Source of the DNA: a virus
Direction: 5' to 3' (one strand)
Virus record (IMG/VR): IMGVR_UViG_3300022745_000124
Location: 1 to 30,342 of that record
Length of the DNA: 30,342 nt
The notes beneath the pieces were generated by a model. That model was not told the DNA's origin. It was given only the letters and a program-made list of their open reading frames with translations, and made no database searches. Positions 16,907 through 24,274 of the stretch are shown here, one piece after another; positions within the stretch are counted from its first letter, which is position 1; each line of letters opens with the position of its first letter. Position numbers and translations under genes: made by a program.

Positions 16907-17266
16907 ATGAAACCCATCATCTTCACCATTGAGTCCAAGCCCATCACCATCCGTATTGATGGCCGCGAACTGCAAGTTCAAGAACTCGGCATTCCGTTGC
17001 CCTTTGGCAGGAAACCGACAGCCATCTCTGAAATCGCCGCTGTTGGTGCCGATGCAGTCTACGTGACCGACATCCGAGAGATGGAGCCCGAAGAGTTCGA
17101 CGGTTTCACGATGAACCTGCACAAGAGCCGTGACTGGCTTAAGGGCAAGGGAGGCTATTACGGCGATGGCAGGCTGTGTGTCGCGGTACATGCGCCCGGT
17201 CGCCCCTACCTGTTCATCGACCCGTCTGGTGGCGACAACGTGCGCTATTTGGCCAGGCTTGGCTGA
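16907..17266 (+). CDS. Unknown accessory protein
   Basis: A 119-aa protein that I cannot assign to a family. It has a beta-rich N-terminus (IIFTIESKPITIRIDGRELQV), an acidic middle (DIREMEPEEFDGF), and a Gly/Tyr-rich stretch (GKGGYYGDGRLCVAVHAPGRPYLFID). No signal peptide or membrane segment is seen. It follows the DUF3489-like gene by 7 bases in the same operon. Codon use is normal, supporting a real gene. Confidence 0.65.
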   Translation: MKPIIFTIESKPITIRIDGRELQVQELGIPLPFGRKPTAISEIAAVGADAVYVTDIREMEPEEFDGFTMNLHKSRDWLKGKGGYYGDGRLCVAVHAPGRPYLFIDPSGGDNVRYLARLG

Positions 17267-17314
17267 TCAGTGGCAGTAAGGCAACTGGCTAAAAAAATTT
17301 GATGAATCGCTTTA

Positions 17315-17335
17315 CTTCAACCCCAAGTAGAGCGT
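17315..17335 (+). promoter_or_regulatory. Second copy of the cassette motif CTTCA-N9-AGAGCGT
   Basis: CTTCA (17315-17319), nine unrelated bases, then AGAGCGT (17329-17335), 30 bases before the ATG at 17366. Spacing is identical to the copy at 16175-16195. The intervening sequence differs, so the two are shared by function rather than by recent duplication. Confidence 0.4.
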
Positions 17336-17365
17336 TCATAGAGCCATCGCAACAAGGACAAGCCA

Positions 17366-17729
17366 ATGAACAGCAACACCACACCGACCACGCAAAACGA
17401 GGCATGGGGCTTTTGGGGAACGATGGGCGGTCACGCCAGCGTGGCCTGGCCGATTGCCATGCAACAAATCGCAGACATCACGGGTGAGCCACTTGAATCA
17501 GTCCGTGCATTTTTGGACAGCAAGCAAGGCAGGCAGGCACTTTGCAGATTCTGTTCAGGACGGCCTGGCCGGTGATCTTGAGATCAATGCGGCGGTCGCC
17601 CAAGCCATCGCCAAATGGATGGACTGGAAAATCAGCCGCATCACCGCACGGGAAACCGGCATCCCAAAGGGCCTGCCTTACCTGACCGGATTTGTGATTC
17701 ACTGTGGCCTGGATGAGGTCTGTTACTGA
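17366..17729 (+). pseudogene. Conserved accessory protein gene, frameshifted by a GGCA repeat
   Basis: Two overlapping frames make one protein once a single GGCA is removed from the triplicated GGCA at 17528-17539. The upper frame (17366-17575) gives 54 normal residues (ending DSKQGR) and then a short nonsense tail. The lower frame continues with HFADSVQDGLAGDLEINAA and ends at 17729. The joined product of about 119 aa reads as a conserved mobile-element protein (IPKGLPYLTGFVIH near the C-terminus). AAGGA at 17354-17358 serves the ATG. The stop overlaps the end of the convergent methyltransferase gene by 7 bases. A slipped-strand mutation, phase variation and sequence error are all possible. 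Confidence 0.75.
17528..17539 (+). repeat. Tetranucleotide GGCA x3 at the frameshift
   Basis: Three tandem GGCA units followed by C. Two units restore the frame: CAA GGC AGG CAC TTT GCA GAT. A tetranucleotide tract inside a coding region is the kind of site where replication slippage turns genes on and off, although three units is short. Confidence 0.7.
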
Positions 17730-18982
17730 ACCACAGGCTCGCTGATTTTGGCTGAGCCTGCGTTGGCAAATGACACGCCATCATCTTCGCGCAGTGCCTG
17801 CTGACCGGTGTAGTCTTCCCATCGCTTGATGATCACATCCACGAACTTAGGATCGAGCTCAATGAGACGGGCGTGACGTCCGGTCTTTTCACTGGCGATC
17901 AGGGTGGTGCCAGAGCCGCCAAACAGATCCAGCACAATGTCCCGGCTCTTCGATGAATTCTTGATGGCCCGCTCGACCAGTTCGACCGGTTTCATGGTCG
18001 GGTGCAAATCATTGACTCGGGGCTTGTTGTAATTCCAGATGTCCGATTGGTCGCGGTCTCCGCACCAGAAGTGATCTGAGCCCTGTTTCCAGCCATACAG
18101 GATGGGTTCGTACTGACGCTGGTAATCGGCACGACCGAGCGTGAAAGTGTTCTTGGACCAGATGATGAACGTGGACCACTTACCGCCTGCCTTGAGCCAA
18201 GCCTTTTGCAGCGTATGCAGCTCTGATGAGCTCATGCACACGTAGCAGGCGCCCTTGGTGACCACAAGCAGGTTCAGACAGGCGTCGTAGAGGAACTGGA
18301 AGAACCCCTCACCCAGATCATCGTTCATGATGCGGCGGTCTTTGCCGCGCATCTTGTCCTTGGCGCTGTTGCCATAGTCCACGTTGTAGGGTGGATCGGT
18401 GAAGGCCATGTCGGCCAATTGGCCACCCATGAGGCGCTCCACATCCGACAAGACGGTGGAGTCACCACAAAGGAGGCGGTGGTTGCCAAGAATCCACAAA
18501 TCCCCAGGTCTGGATACCGGGTCTACTGGTGCTTCTGGGATTGCATCATCTTCAGTCAAACCACCGCCTGATTCGTCCCCATTCAGAAGCTCTTCGAGCT
18601 CCTTGTCGGTGAAGCCCATCAGGTCAAGATCAAAGTCGGCCGCTTTGAGTTCGGCCAATTCAAGTTTCAGAAGTTCTTCGTCCCAACCCGCGTTCTCGGC
18701 CAGACGGTTGTCGGCCAGGATGTAGGCCTTCTTCTGTTCGGGCGTGAGGTGCCCGAGCTCAATAACTGGCACCTCCTTGAGCCCCAACTTGCGCGCCGCC
18801 ATCAGACGGCCGTGACCCGCGATCAGGCCCTTGGCACCGTCCGTGAGGATCGGGTTGGTCCAACCGAACTCAGTGATAGAGGCCGCAATCTGGGCCACTT
18901 GGGCATCACTGTGGGTGCGGGCATTGCGTGCATAGGGGACGAGTGCGTCCACTGGGACCATGCGGATCTCAGGATGATTCAT
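17723..18982 (-). CDS. ParB-like/DNA methyltransferase fusion (beta-class N6-adenine or N4-cytosine)
   Basis: A 419-aa two-domain protein. The N-terminal ParB/Srx-like nuclease-fold domain (about 4-100) has VDALVPYARNARTH and the GHGR motif at 56-59. The methyltransferase domain has DPPY at 196-199 (motif IV), LHPTMKP at 326-332, and FGGSGTT at 354-360 (the SAM-binding motif I). The order IV before I is that of class beta; DPPY favours adenine. Such phage enzymes usually act without a partner nuclease and may mask phage DNA from restriction or mark its origin. No endonuclease neighbour is present. The ATG at 18982 was preferred to the TTG at 19009, which lies within the divergent small gene's leader. 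Confidence 0.92.
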   Translation of the reverse strand: MNHPEIRMVPVDALVPYARNARTHSDAQVAQIAASITEFGWTNPILTDGAKGLIAGHGRLMAARKLGLKEVPVIELGHLTPEQKKAYILADNRLAENAGWDEELLKLELAELKAADFDLDLMGFTDKELEELLNGDESGGGLTEDDAIPEAPVDPVSRPGDLWILGNHRLLCGDSTVLSDVERLMGGQLADMAFTDPPYNVDYGNSAKDKMRGKDRRIMNDDLGEGFFQFLYDACLNLLVVTKGACYVCMSSSELHTLQKAWLKAGGKWSTFIIWSKNTFTLGRADYQRQYEPILYGWKQGSDHFWCGDRDQSDIWNYNKPRVNDLHPTMKPVELVERAIKNSSKSRDIVLDLFGGSGTTLIASEKTGRHARLIELDPKFVDVIIKRWEDYTGQQALREDDGVSFANAGSAKISEPVVQ

Positions 18983-19026
18983 GGGGGTGACCGGTAAAAT
19001 TGGACGCAAAACGAGAATGTCTTGCA

Positions 19027-19248
19027 GTGCAAATCAAAGTAATTCGCGGGGTTCTGGCCCGCAAAAGCCCGACTGAGGCCACAGCATCCGGAGCAGGCTT
19101 TACGCCGCTGGTTGCTGGGACCTACGAAGTGGGATCAGAAATCAACAGCCGTCTGGAAGTTCTCCGCGAGGGAAAACCAACTGTGTACCTACCGCTGGAA
19201 AAGCTGGCTCAGTACGAGGCCACTGGGGAAATCGAAGTTCATCGATAG
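19027..19248 (+). CDS. Small unknown plus-strand protein
   Basis: A 73-aa protein (82 aa if it starts at TTG 19000). The start is uncertain because neither GTG 19027 nor TTG 19000 has a good ribosome-binding site. The sequence starts with a regular beta pattern (VQIKVIRGVLAR) and has a C-terminal LEVLREGKPTVYLPLEKLAQYEATGEIEVH that looks like a genuine folded domain. It is divergent from the methyltransferase gene, and the origin-like region follows it directly. The function is unknown. Confidence 0.55.
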   Translation: MQIKVIRGVLARKSPTEATASGAGFTPLVAGTYEVGSEINSRLEVLREGKPTVYLPLEKLAQYEATGEIEVHR

Positions 19249-19281
19249 GAGTCGGACATCATCAGTAGACGTCGATGACAT

Positions 19282-19371
19282 CGACTGTCATTGACTCTTC
19301 CCCAACTGTTTTTCGACTGTTTCGGGGGAGTTCCGAGGTGTCATCGACTGTGCGCGACTGTCATCACTGTC
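19282..19371 (+). repeat. Helically phased CGACTGT motifs, candidate iterons/origin
   Basis: CGACTGT occurs exactly at 19282, 19314, 19345 and 19355, with close variants CAACTGT at 19303 and TCACTGT at 19364. Spacings between the exact copies and the CAACTGT variant are 21, 11, 31 and 10 bases, near multiples of one DNA turn. All copies are on the same strand. The region lies between two genes that converge on it, so it is not a promoter for either. It resembles iteron-type protein-binding sites of a phage origin. The primase-helicase is encoded about 1 kb away. Confidence 0.6.
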
Positions 19372-19406
19372 TTTGCACTCGTTTGTCCACCGTAGATGAA
19401 AATGTA

Positions 19407-19504
19407 GCTGCAAATCGCCGAAATGTTGCAGCGTGTTTTGGCCCCAAAAACCGCGCATTCACGCTTAAATGTGAATAGCGCCGCGCATGACCGCCAAAAC
19501 ACGC
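19407..19504. repeat. Nested inverted repeats next to the phased motifs
   Basis: There are three dyads in 98 bases. The first is GCTGCAA (19407-19413) with TTGCAGC (19426-19432). The second is a perfect 11-bp pair GCGTGTTTTGG (19431-19441) with CCAAAACACGC (19494-19504). Within its loop, ATTCAC (19457-19462) pairs with GTGAAT (19471-19476), extended by GCGC on both sides. Such structures beside iteron-like repeats are usual in replication origins. Transcription termination between the converging genes is an alternative, although there is no T-run. Confidence 0.55.
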
Positions 19505-19529
19505 TAATTTCCTCTCCAGATGACAGGGC

Positions 19530-19925
19530 TCACTTTTGAAGTGACTGAGCCTTCCGGTTGAGCAGATCTGCCACCACCTGCATATCCCGCTTCCAGCGTC
19601 TCCACGCCGTGGTGCGGTCACAGGCAAAGCGCTTGCTGATCTCCACCCAATCAAACCGCTTGGCCCGCATCCACACCAAGTGCCGCTCGTCGAGTTCAAG
19701 CATCTGCACCCAACGCATGACTTCGAGCATCCGCTCCACATCCTGAGGCGATGGTGGTGCCATGCGGTACACCTTGTGCGGATCCGGGTACGTGTCGCTT
19801 GGCAAAATCACGATGGGCCAGGTGCTGGCGTAACCCTGCACCGCAACACGAGGCAAGCGCCTTGCGGTTCTGGCCGCATCGACAAAGCGCTCAGCCACCG
19901 TTTCAACTGTCCAGACTTCAACCAT
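19530..19925 (-). CDS. DUF6362-like phage protein with helix-turn-helix
   Basis: A 131-aa protein resembling the DUF6362 family of phage proteins. The C-terminal part, RFDWVEISKRFACDRTTAWRRW (about 90-111), has the form of a helix-turn-helix. The segment PSPQDVERMLEVMRWVQML precedes it. DNA binding is inferred, with a possible role at the adjacent repeat region. Start ATG 19925 is fixed by GGGAGGTG directly upstream and overlaps the preceding small gene by 8 bases. Confidence 0.75.
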   Translation of the reverse strand: MVEVWTVETVAERFVDAARTARRLPRVAVQGYASTWPIVILPSDTYPDPHKVYRMAPPSPQDVERMLEVMRWVQMLELDERHLVWMRAKRFDWVEISKRFACDRTTAWRRWKRDMQVVADLLNRKAQSLQK

Positions 19926-20142
19926 GGCCACCTCCCTTTGGCTGACCATGGCTTTGGCCGTAGAGCCGTTCGCCAATGCTGCGAATGCGTTGGCGCTCCA
20001 GAAAGTCCAGGCGCTCGTCATCATGGGAGATGACCAGGATGTGTTGCTCGCGCCATCCCTGGCGCTTGGTGGCTTCGACATCCACAGGTGTGGGCTGCAT
20101 GCGCCCAAGGGGCGATGGGTATCGTGCTGGAGGGATTTTCAT
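19918..20142 (-). CDS. Small conserved-type phage protein
   Basis: A 74-aa protein with a strong ribosome-binding site (GGAGGGCAGGT before ATG 20142) and an 8-base overlap with the DUF6362-like gene. The core HILVISHDDERLDFLERQRIRSIGERLYG looks like a folded alpha/beta motif, and the C-terminus is Gly/His-rich. I do not know a function. Coupling to the next gene suggests a shared role in the replication block. Confidence 0.6.
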   Translation of the reverse strand: MKIPPARYPSPLGRMQPTPVDVEATKRQGWREQHILVISHDDERLDFLERQRIRSIGERLYGQSHGQPKGGGHG

Positions 20143-20183
20143 ACCTGCCCTCCAAACGAAATATTCCGATGCGCCGCTGGGAA

Positions 20184-20211
20184 GTCAGAACCGGCGCATG
20201 CCGGTTTTGAC
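20184..20211. repeat. Strong 12-bp stem-loop between primase and the 74-aa gene
   Basis: GTCAGAACCGGC-GCAT-GCCGGTTTTGAC pairs along 12 positions with one mismatch, which is a G-U wobble in plus-strand RNA. It lies in the 221-base gap 20143-20363 after the primase stop. No convincing gene occupies this gap. The hairpin lacks a T-run on the minus strand, so a simple intrinsic terminator for the primase operon is not indicated. An mRNA-stabilising or DNA-structure role is possible. Confidence 0.6.
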
Positions 20212-20363
20212 AATGAGACTGACGCTTTGGGCGCAATCAAACATCCATGACTCTTATCTATTTGCGCCTTTGCGCGTAGAGAACAAATGTTCAATAGAGT
20301 CAGTTGTGTCAGAGAACTGGCAATCAGTCCCGCTTTTGAAATCTTTTTCATTGGGTTTGTCTC

Positions 20364-22682
20364 TCAATCGTCGTTGTAGGGATAGGAGCGCGAAGGCAGC
20401 GAGGTAGGCTGTTTGAGGTCCAGGCCCTTGTAGCCACGCACCCCCATGGAGTTGCGCCACTTCTCCAGACGCCTGGTGAGCAAGGCATCCGAGAACCTGC
20501 GCTGGGTGCCCACGTACTCGCCACTGAGCTCGGCCCACTGCTTCCAGTCGTTGAAAAGCGTGGCCGTCAGAGCCTTGTGCTCTGGCCCTTGGTTGCAGCG
20601 CTCAGCAATCCACCGGCCCATGGCGTCTTCAGCTTCGAAGTACTCTTCGGTGGCCTCGGCCACGCTTTGAGGTTGCTTAAGCCCCTGCTTTTTCCATTGC
20701 AGACAGCCTTCGAGTGCCCAGGCCAAAATGCCATCGCGCTCGGCCAGAAGCTTCTCGGTCAGGAGCGGGTCACGTTTCTCTGGAGGAACCGTGATCGTGA
20801 AAGGGATCAGGTGCATGCGGCGGCGCATGGCCTCATCGATGTTGCGGATCGCTGGCTTGTGATTGCCTGCAATCAAGAGTTTGAACTGGGGCGCGTAGGT
20901 GAAAAAATCCTGGTGCATCAGCCGCGCCGTGATGTGGTCACCCCCTGTGATCGCCTTGATCTTGGACTCGTTCCAGCGCCTGCCCTGCTCGGTTTCAGTG
21001 GCCGAGACAAAGCGGGCACCACGCAGCTCTGCCAGATCTGTGGGGTGACGATCGGTGCGCGACTCCATGAAGGTGTCCATGGGGGCATTGGCCGCGTAAT
21101 CGCCCAGCACCGTGGAGATCACGTTCACGAACACCGACTTGCCGTTCGCTCCTGTGCCATAAAGGAAAAAGAGTGCGTGCGTGCTCAAGTCTCCGGTCAG
21201 GCAATAGCCGACCACGCGTTGCAGGTACTCCTGCAGCTCCTCATCTCCACCGGTCACATTCACCAGAAAATTACGCCAGACTGGGCAATCGCCTTGAGGC
21301 GTGGCCGTGGTCACCTTGGTCATGCGGCGATCGCGGTCATGCGGCCCACGAGCGCCCGTGCGCAGGTCCACGATGCCGCCGGGTGTGTTGAGCAGCCAGG
21401 CATTGGCGTCCCACTCTTCCACCGTGGCGCTTTGCCGGGGGTCAGAGCGCACAATGCGCTCCAGGGCGGAGATCGTGGCGGCGCTGGCCATGCGGGATTT
21501 CATGCGCGGCTTGTCGGCAAACATGGCAGCGCTGCGACACACCGTGCGGCTCAAGTGCATGATGTACAGCTGCTTGTCCACGTTCCAACGCACACCATTC
21601 CAGACCAGCCACTTGGACCAAGGGGCGCAGTAACGCCAGTCAGCGGCGTATTGGTGCGAGAACGCCAATGCCAGCCCGTCTTCGGTGGAGTAGTCAATGC
21701 CCTCGATCGGCACGGCAATGTCCTGCGCTCCCAATTCACGCATCACAGGCACCCTCTCCCCAACGGCCAAAAATCCCGCAATGTCAAAACCATCCGTCAA
21801 AGCATCGGCCACATCCCAGCCATCGGGCTTTTCTGCGGGAGGCTGCAAAATGGCGCATGACTTGGCACCGGCCTGCAAAATGGCCTGCGAAGCACGATCG
21901 GCATACAGCCAGCCGGGCTTGTCCCGATCGGGCCAGATCAAGACATGCTTGCCCGAGAGCGGCGACCAGTCGGTTTTCTCGACAGGTGCATTGGCGCCGT
22001 GCATGGCCGTGGTGGCGCACACGCCGAATTCAAGCAGGGTTTGGGCGCACTTCTCCCCCTCGACCAGCACCACCTGATCGGCTTTGAGCATGCCAGGCTG
22101 GTTGTACAGCGGACGCGGCTCAGGTGGCGACATCCTGCGGCGAGCCACATCCCATGGCCTGAACTCCTTGCGACCTGACTCTGGGTCATGGCGGTACACC
22201 ACCGCGATGAGCTTGCCGCTGGCATCCTGGTAGTCCCATTTGGCCGTGGCGGGACCGAGTTCATCGACCACTGGAGCTTTGGCCTGGCTTGTAGCCACCG
22301 CTGTGGATGGCATGGCCGAGACACGGCCAAGCCAATCCCGGGCTTTGTCCAGAACCTGTGGGAACTGGGCCTGAACATCGAGGCTGTAGTAGCGGGCGAT
22401 CAGATCGAAGATGTCGCCACCTTCGTTCGTTGCGCGGTCGGTCCACAGGCCCGCCTTGGGGCCAGAGAGCAGCAGCTCCAGGCTGTCGCCCGGGCCACCC
22501 ATCACATCGCCCACCAGGTATTTGTCCTGACGGCGTTTGCCTGAGGGCCAAATGTCCGGTGCCAGCAGGGCCAGCTGATCGTTCAGGGCCGAACGGATCT
22601 CGGCTTTTTCACGTACGGCATCGCTGGCACCTCCCGCTGCTTTGCGCGTGTTCGCGGTGGCTGCATCGTTGAAGTCAAGCAT
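20364..22682 (-). CDS. Phage primase-helicase (Toprim plus P4/D5-type helicase)
   Basis: A 772-aa replication protein. The N-terminal part contains a zinc-less primase-like region (LWTDRATNEGGDIFDLIARY, about 79-98) and a Toprim domain with EGEK at 208-211 and PDRDKPG at 251-257. The C-terminal half is a superfamily 3 helicase of the D5/P4 type with Walker A GTGANGKS at 509-516 and the ATETEQGRRW and AGNHKPAIRN segments downstream. It should prime and unwind the phage origin. The start at 22682 follows GGGAGGG; a longer upstream frame is rejected because it overlaps the preceding gene throughout. It overlaps the winged-helix gene by 8 bases. Confidence 0.9.
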   Translation of the reverse strand: MLDFNDAATANTRKAAGGASDAVREKAEIRSALNDQLALLAPDIWPSGKRRQDKYLVGDVMGGPGDSLELLLSGPKAGLWTDRATNEGGDIFDLIARYYSLDVQAQFPQVLDKARDWLGRVSAMPSTAVATSQAKAPVVDELGPATAKWDYQDASGKLIAVVYRHDPESGRKEFRPWDVARRRMSPPEPRPLYNQPGMLKADQVVLVEGEKCAQTLLEFGVCATTAMHGANAPVEKTDWSPLSGKHVLIWPDRDKPGWLYADRASQAILQAGAKSCAILQPPAEKPDGWDVADALTDGFDIAGFLAVGERVPVMRELGAQDIAVPIEGIDYSTEDGLALAFSHQYAADWRYCAPWSKWLVWNGVRWNVDKQLYIMHLSRTVCRSAAMFADKPRMKSRMASAATISALERIVRSDPRQSATVEEWDANAWLLNTPGGIVDLRTGARGPHDRDRRMTKVTTATPQGDCPVWRNFLVNVTGGDEELQEYLQRVVGYCLTGDLSTHALFFLYGTGANGKSVFVNVISTVLGDYAANAPMDTFMESRTDRHPTDLAELRGARFVSATETEQGRRWNESKIKAITGGDHITARLMHQDFFTYAPQFKLLIAGNHKPAIRNIDEAMRRRMHLIPFTITVPPEKRDPLLTEKLLAERDGILAWALEGCLQWKKQGLKQPQSVAEATEEYFEAEDAMGRWIAERCNQGPEHKALTATLFNDWKQWAELSGEYVGTQRRFSDALLTRRLEKWRNSMGVRGYKGLDLKQPTSLPSRSYPYNDD

Positions 22683-22965
22683 TCGACCCTCCCACTTCTG
22701 GCGCTGCATCTCGTTCTTTGAGCAACTTTTGGGCATAAGCGATCTGCCACTGGTGCAGCTCACCCAGCCGGAATCGGACCAGCCGATTGACGCAGTAGAA
22801 CGGCAGCCCCAGTTCTTTGCGCTTTGCACACTTGGTGAAGTAGTACAGCGGCAAGTTCAGTGCCTTCGATGCACGCTTGGCTGTGAGCAACGGCTCATCG
22901 CTGAAGTCGTTATCGCCTGCGGCTTGCAGGCTCAATGGCGAAGCCAAGGATTCAGGTTTGTTCAT
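22675..22965 (-). CDS. Small winged-helix/excisionase-type DNA-binding protein
   Basis: A 96-aa protein with a MerR/AlpA-like helix-turn-helix core: LLTAKRASKALNLPLYYF, then GLPFYCVNRLVRFRLGELHQW. The pattern of a helix-turn-helix followed by a wing and an anchoring helix is usual for phage excisionase-like or replication-initiator helper proteins. It lies directly upstream of the primase with 8 bases of overlap, so a role in loading the replication protein is a fair guess. Start ATG 22965 was chosen because of an upstream AGGGA; ATG 23004 has none. Confidence 0.6.
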   Translation of the reverse strand: MNKPESLASPLSLQAAGDNDFSDEPLLTAKRASKALNLPLYYFTKCAKRKELGLPFYCVNRLVRFRLGELHQWQIAYAQKLLKERDAAPEVGGSNA

Positions 22966-23024
22966 GAAAAATTCATCCCTGCAGGTGATCTGCGTCACCC
23001 GCATTGGTTGGTAGAAGTTGGAGA

Positions 23025-23047
23025 CCGCAGGACGCTGAGTCCTGCGG
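23025..23047. repeat. Perfect 9-bp stem-loop between early genes
   Basis: CCGCAGGAC-GCTGA-GTCCTGCGG forms a perfect hairpin in the 96-base gap between the Cys-rich gene (stop at 23062) and the winged-helix gene (start 22965). No T-run follows on the minus strand. It may cap the upstream message or modulate expression of the primase part of the operon. Confidence 0.6.
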
Positions 23048-23061
23048 TGGAGTCAGGACAA

Positions 23062-23490
23062 TCAACTCAAGGGTGATTGGTCCAGTTGCATGCGAACAGG
23101 TGGGTACTTGCTGCGCTCGTGTTCCTGCACCATGGCCTCGACATAGGTCGTGACCACGGCATTGATCAGCCGCAGGGCCTCTTGCTGGGTGTAGCTCGAC
23201 AGAGGTCGGTCCATACCGATCTCACCGGCGGCTTCGCCCAGGGGCTTCAGGCATTGCTGCATGGCCGCCAGTTCTGCTTCGGTCGGATCAATCACACATT
23301 CCCCCGTTGGCAATCTGCCTTCGCGCTCGAGCGCACGAATCCCAACGGCGTACAGCCGGTGAAAACAGTCTTGGCAACGTCTTGAGCAAAAGATCCAGTC
23401 GATGGGATACCGCTTGGGGTGCCCCACCTTGAAGCGCAGATCCACGTGGCCGAAGCCCCTGGCTTGACGGGAACACACCCAGCATTTCAT
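23062..23490 (-). CDS. Cys-rich DUF6511-like phage protein
   Basis: A 142-aa protein resembling DUF6511. The N-terminal zinc-binding-like module has Cys3, Cys6, Cys35, Cys39 and Cys42 (MKCWVC ... WIFCSRRCQDCFH), with the conserved-looking ARGFGHVDLRF and PIDWIF segments. The C-terminal helical part (YTQQEALRLINAVVTTYVEAM) has no known motif. The function is unknown; DNA or protein binding is plausible. It lies 12 bases after the preceding gene in the early operon. Confidence 0.7.
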   Translation of the reverse strand: MKCWVCSRQARGFGHVDLRFKVGHPKRYPIDWIFCSRRCQDCFHRLYAVGIRALEREGRLPTGECVIDPTEAELAAMQQCLKPLGEAAGEIGMDRPLSSYTQQEALRLINAVVTTYVEAMVQEHERSKYPPVRMQLDQSPLS

Positions 23491-23502
23491 GCAACCTCGC
23501 CA

Positions 23503-24219
23503 TCACTGCGCCCATGCTGGCCGACCCTGTACGTTGCCAGAGCGTGGGGGGTAGCTGGCACTGGGCTGGGAGGCTGGCACTGCCGATGCGGGAACCGCTG
23601 CCGCAGGAGCACCACCGGAGCCCCCACCCATGCCCCCATCACGCTGCAGCTTGGCTTGCATCAGGTCTGCGTACTCCTTGTGATCGGGCTCGATCACCAG
23701 TCGGATGATGTTGCGGTACTCGCCTTGGCCATCTTTTTCAATACCGATGCGCGCGGCAAATTCAGCACCATCAAGATCGCCGAAGCTTCGGATCTGGCGG
23801 GCACGCTGCGCCTCGGGGCTAGCGTCATCGGGGTGGATGTTGCGTGAGCTGTTGAGCACGGCCTTGATGAAGCTGCGCCCCATCTGCGCCCATGTCGGTC
23901 CCTTGTTAGAATGCAGACCGACATTGCTCCAGATCTTGCGTTTGGCAAACGGGCCTGTGAGCAGCACGAATTCGCAGGACAGGAACACTGCGCCGGTTTC
24001 ATCTGAAGCCGTGGCATAGCCACCCGTCCAGCCCTTGCTGGCATCGTCATAGCCGCCGGGTTTAATGGCCATGCGCACCAGGGCTTGGGTGCCTTTGGGG
24101 ATCAGGTTGAACTCGCCTTGCTGGGCATCGGCGTCATTGAAATCGCACCATGCCCCCGGAGCGCCGTGGGTCGAGGGTTGGCCATAGCTTGCGGCCTGGT
24201 TGTAGCTGTCGTGGTTCAT
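23503..24219 (-). CDS. Putative phage single-strand-binding-type/recombination protein
   Basis: A 238-aa protein. The folded part spans about 20-185, with FNDADAQQGEFNLIPKGTQALVRMAIKPGG, FLSCEFVLLTGPFAKRKIW and a GPTWAQMGRSFIKAVLN segment. The C-terminus is a Gly/Ala/Pro/Ser-rich flexible tail ending in PAWAQ. A beta-rich core plus a disordered glycine tail resembles phage single-strand-binding proteins, and the place in the replication operon fits. The identity is an inference; no signature residue proves it. Start ATG 24219 has AGGA at 9 bases. Confidence 0.55.
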   Translation of the reverse strand: MNHDSYNQAASYGQPSTHGAPGAWCDFNDADAQQGEFNLIPKGTQALVRMAIKPGGYDDASKGWTGGYATASDETGAVFLSCEFVLLTGPFAKRKIWSNVGLHSNKGPTWAQMGRSFIKAVLNSSRNIHPDDASPEAQRARQIRSFGDLDGAEFAARIGIEKDGQGEYRNIIRLVIEPDHKEYADLMQAKLQRDGGMGGGSGGAPAAAVPASAVPASQPSASYPPRSGNVQGRPAWAQ

Positions 24220-24274
24220 TGAAGGTTTTCCTGTTGTGTGGGTTGCGTTCTGATTTGTCTGAGAGGCAGTCGGC

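Noticed and set aside
20139-20351. 70-codon minus-strand frame in the gap after the primase
   Set aside because: It does end in an ATGA overlap with the 74-aa gene, but it has poor composition, runs through the strong stem-loop at 20184-20211, and has no clear ribosome-binding site.
20577-21860. 427-codon plus-strand frame opposite the primase
   Set aside because: It is antisense to a primase-helicase with intact motifs. Composition rich in His, Arg and Gly is typical of a GC-driven shadow frame.
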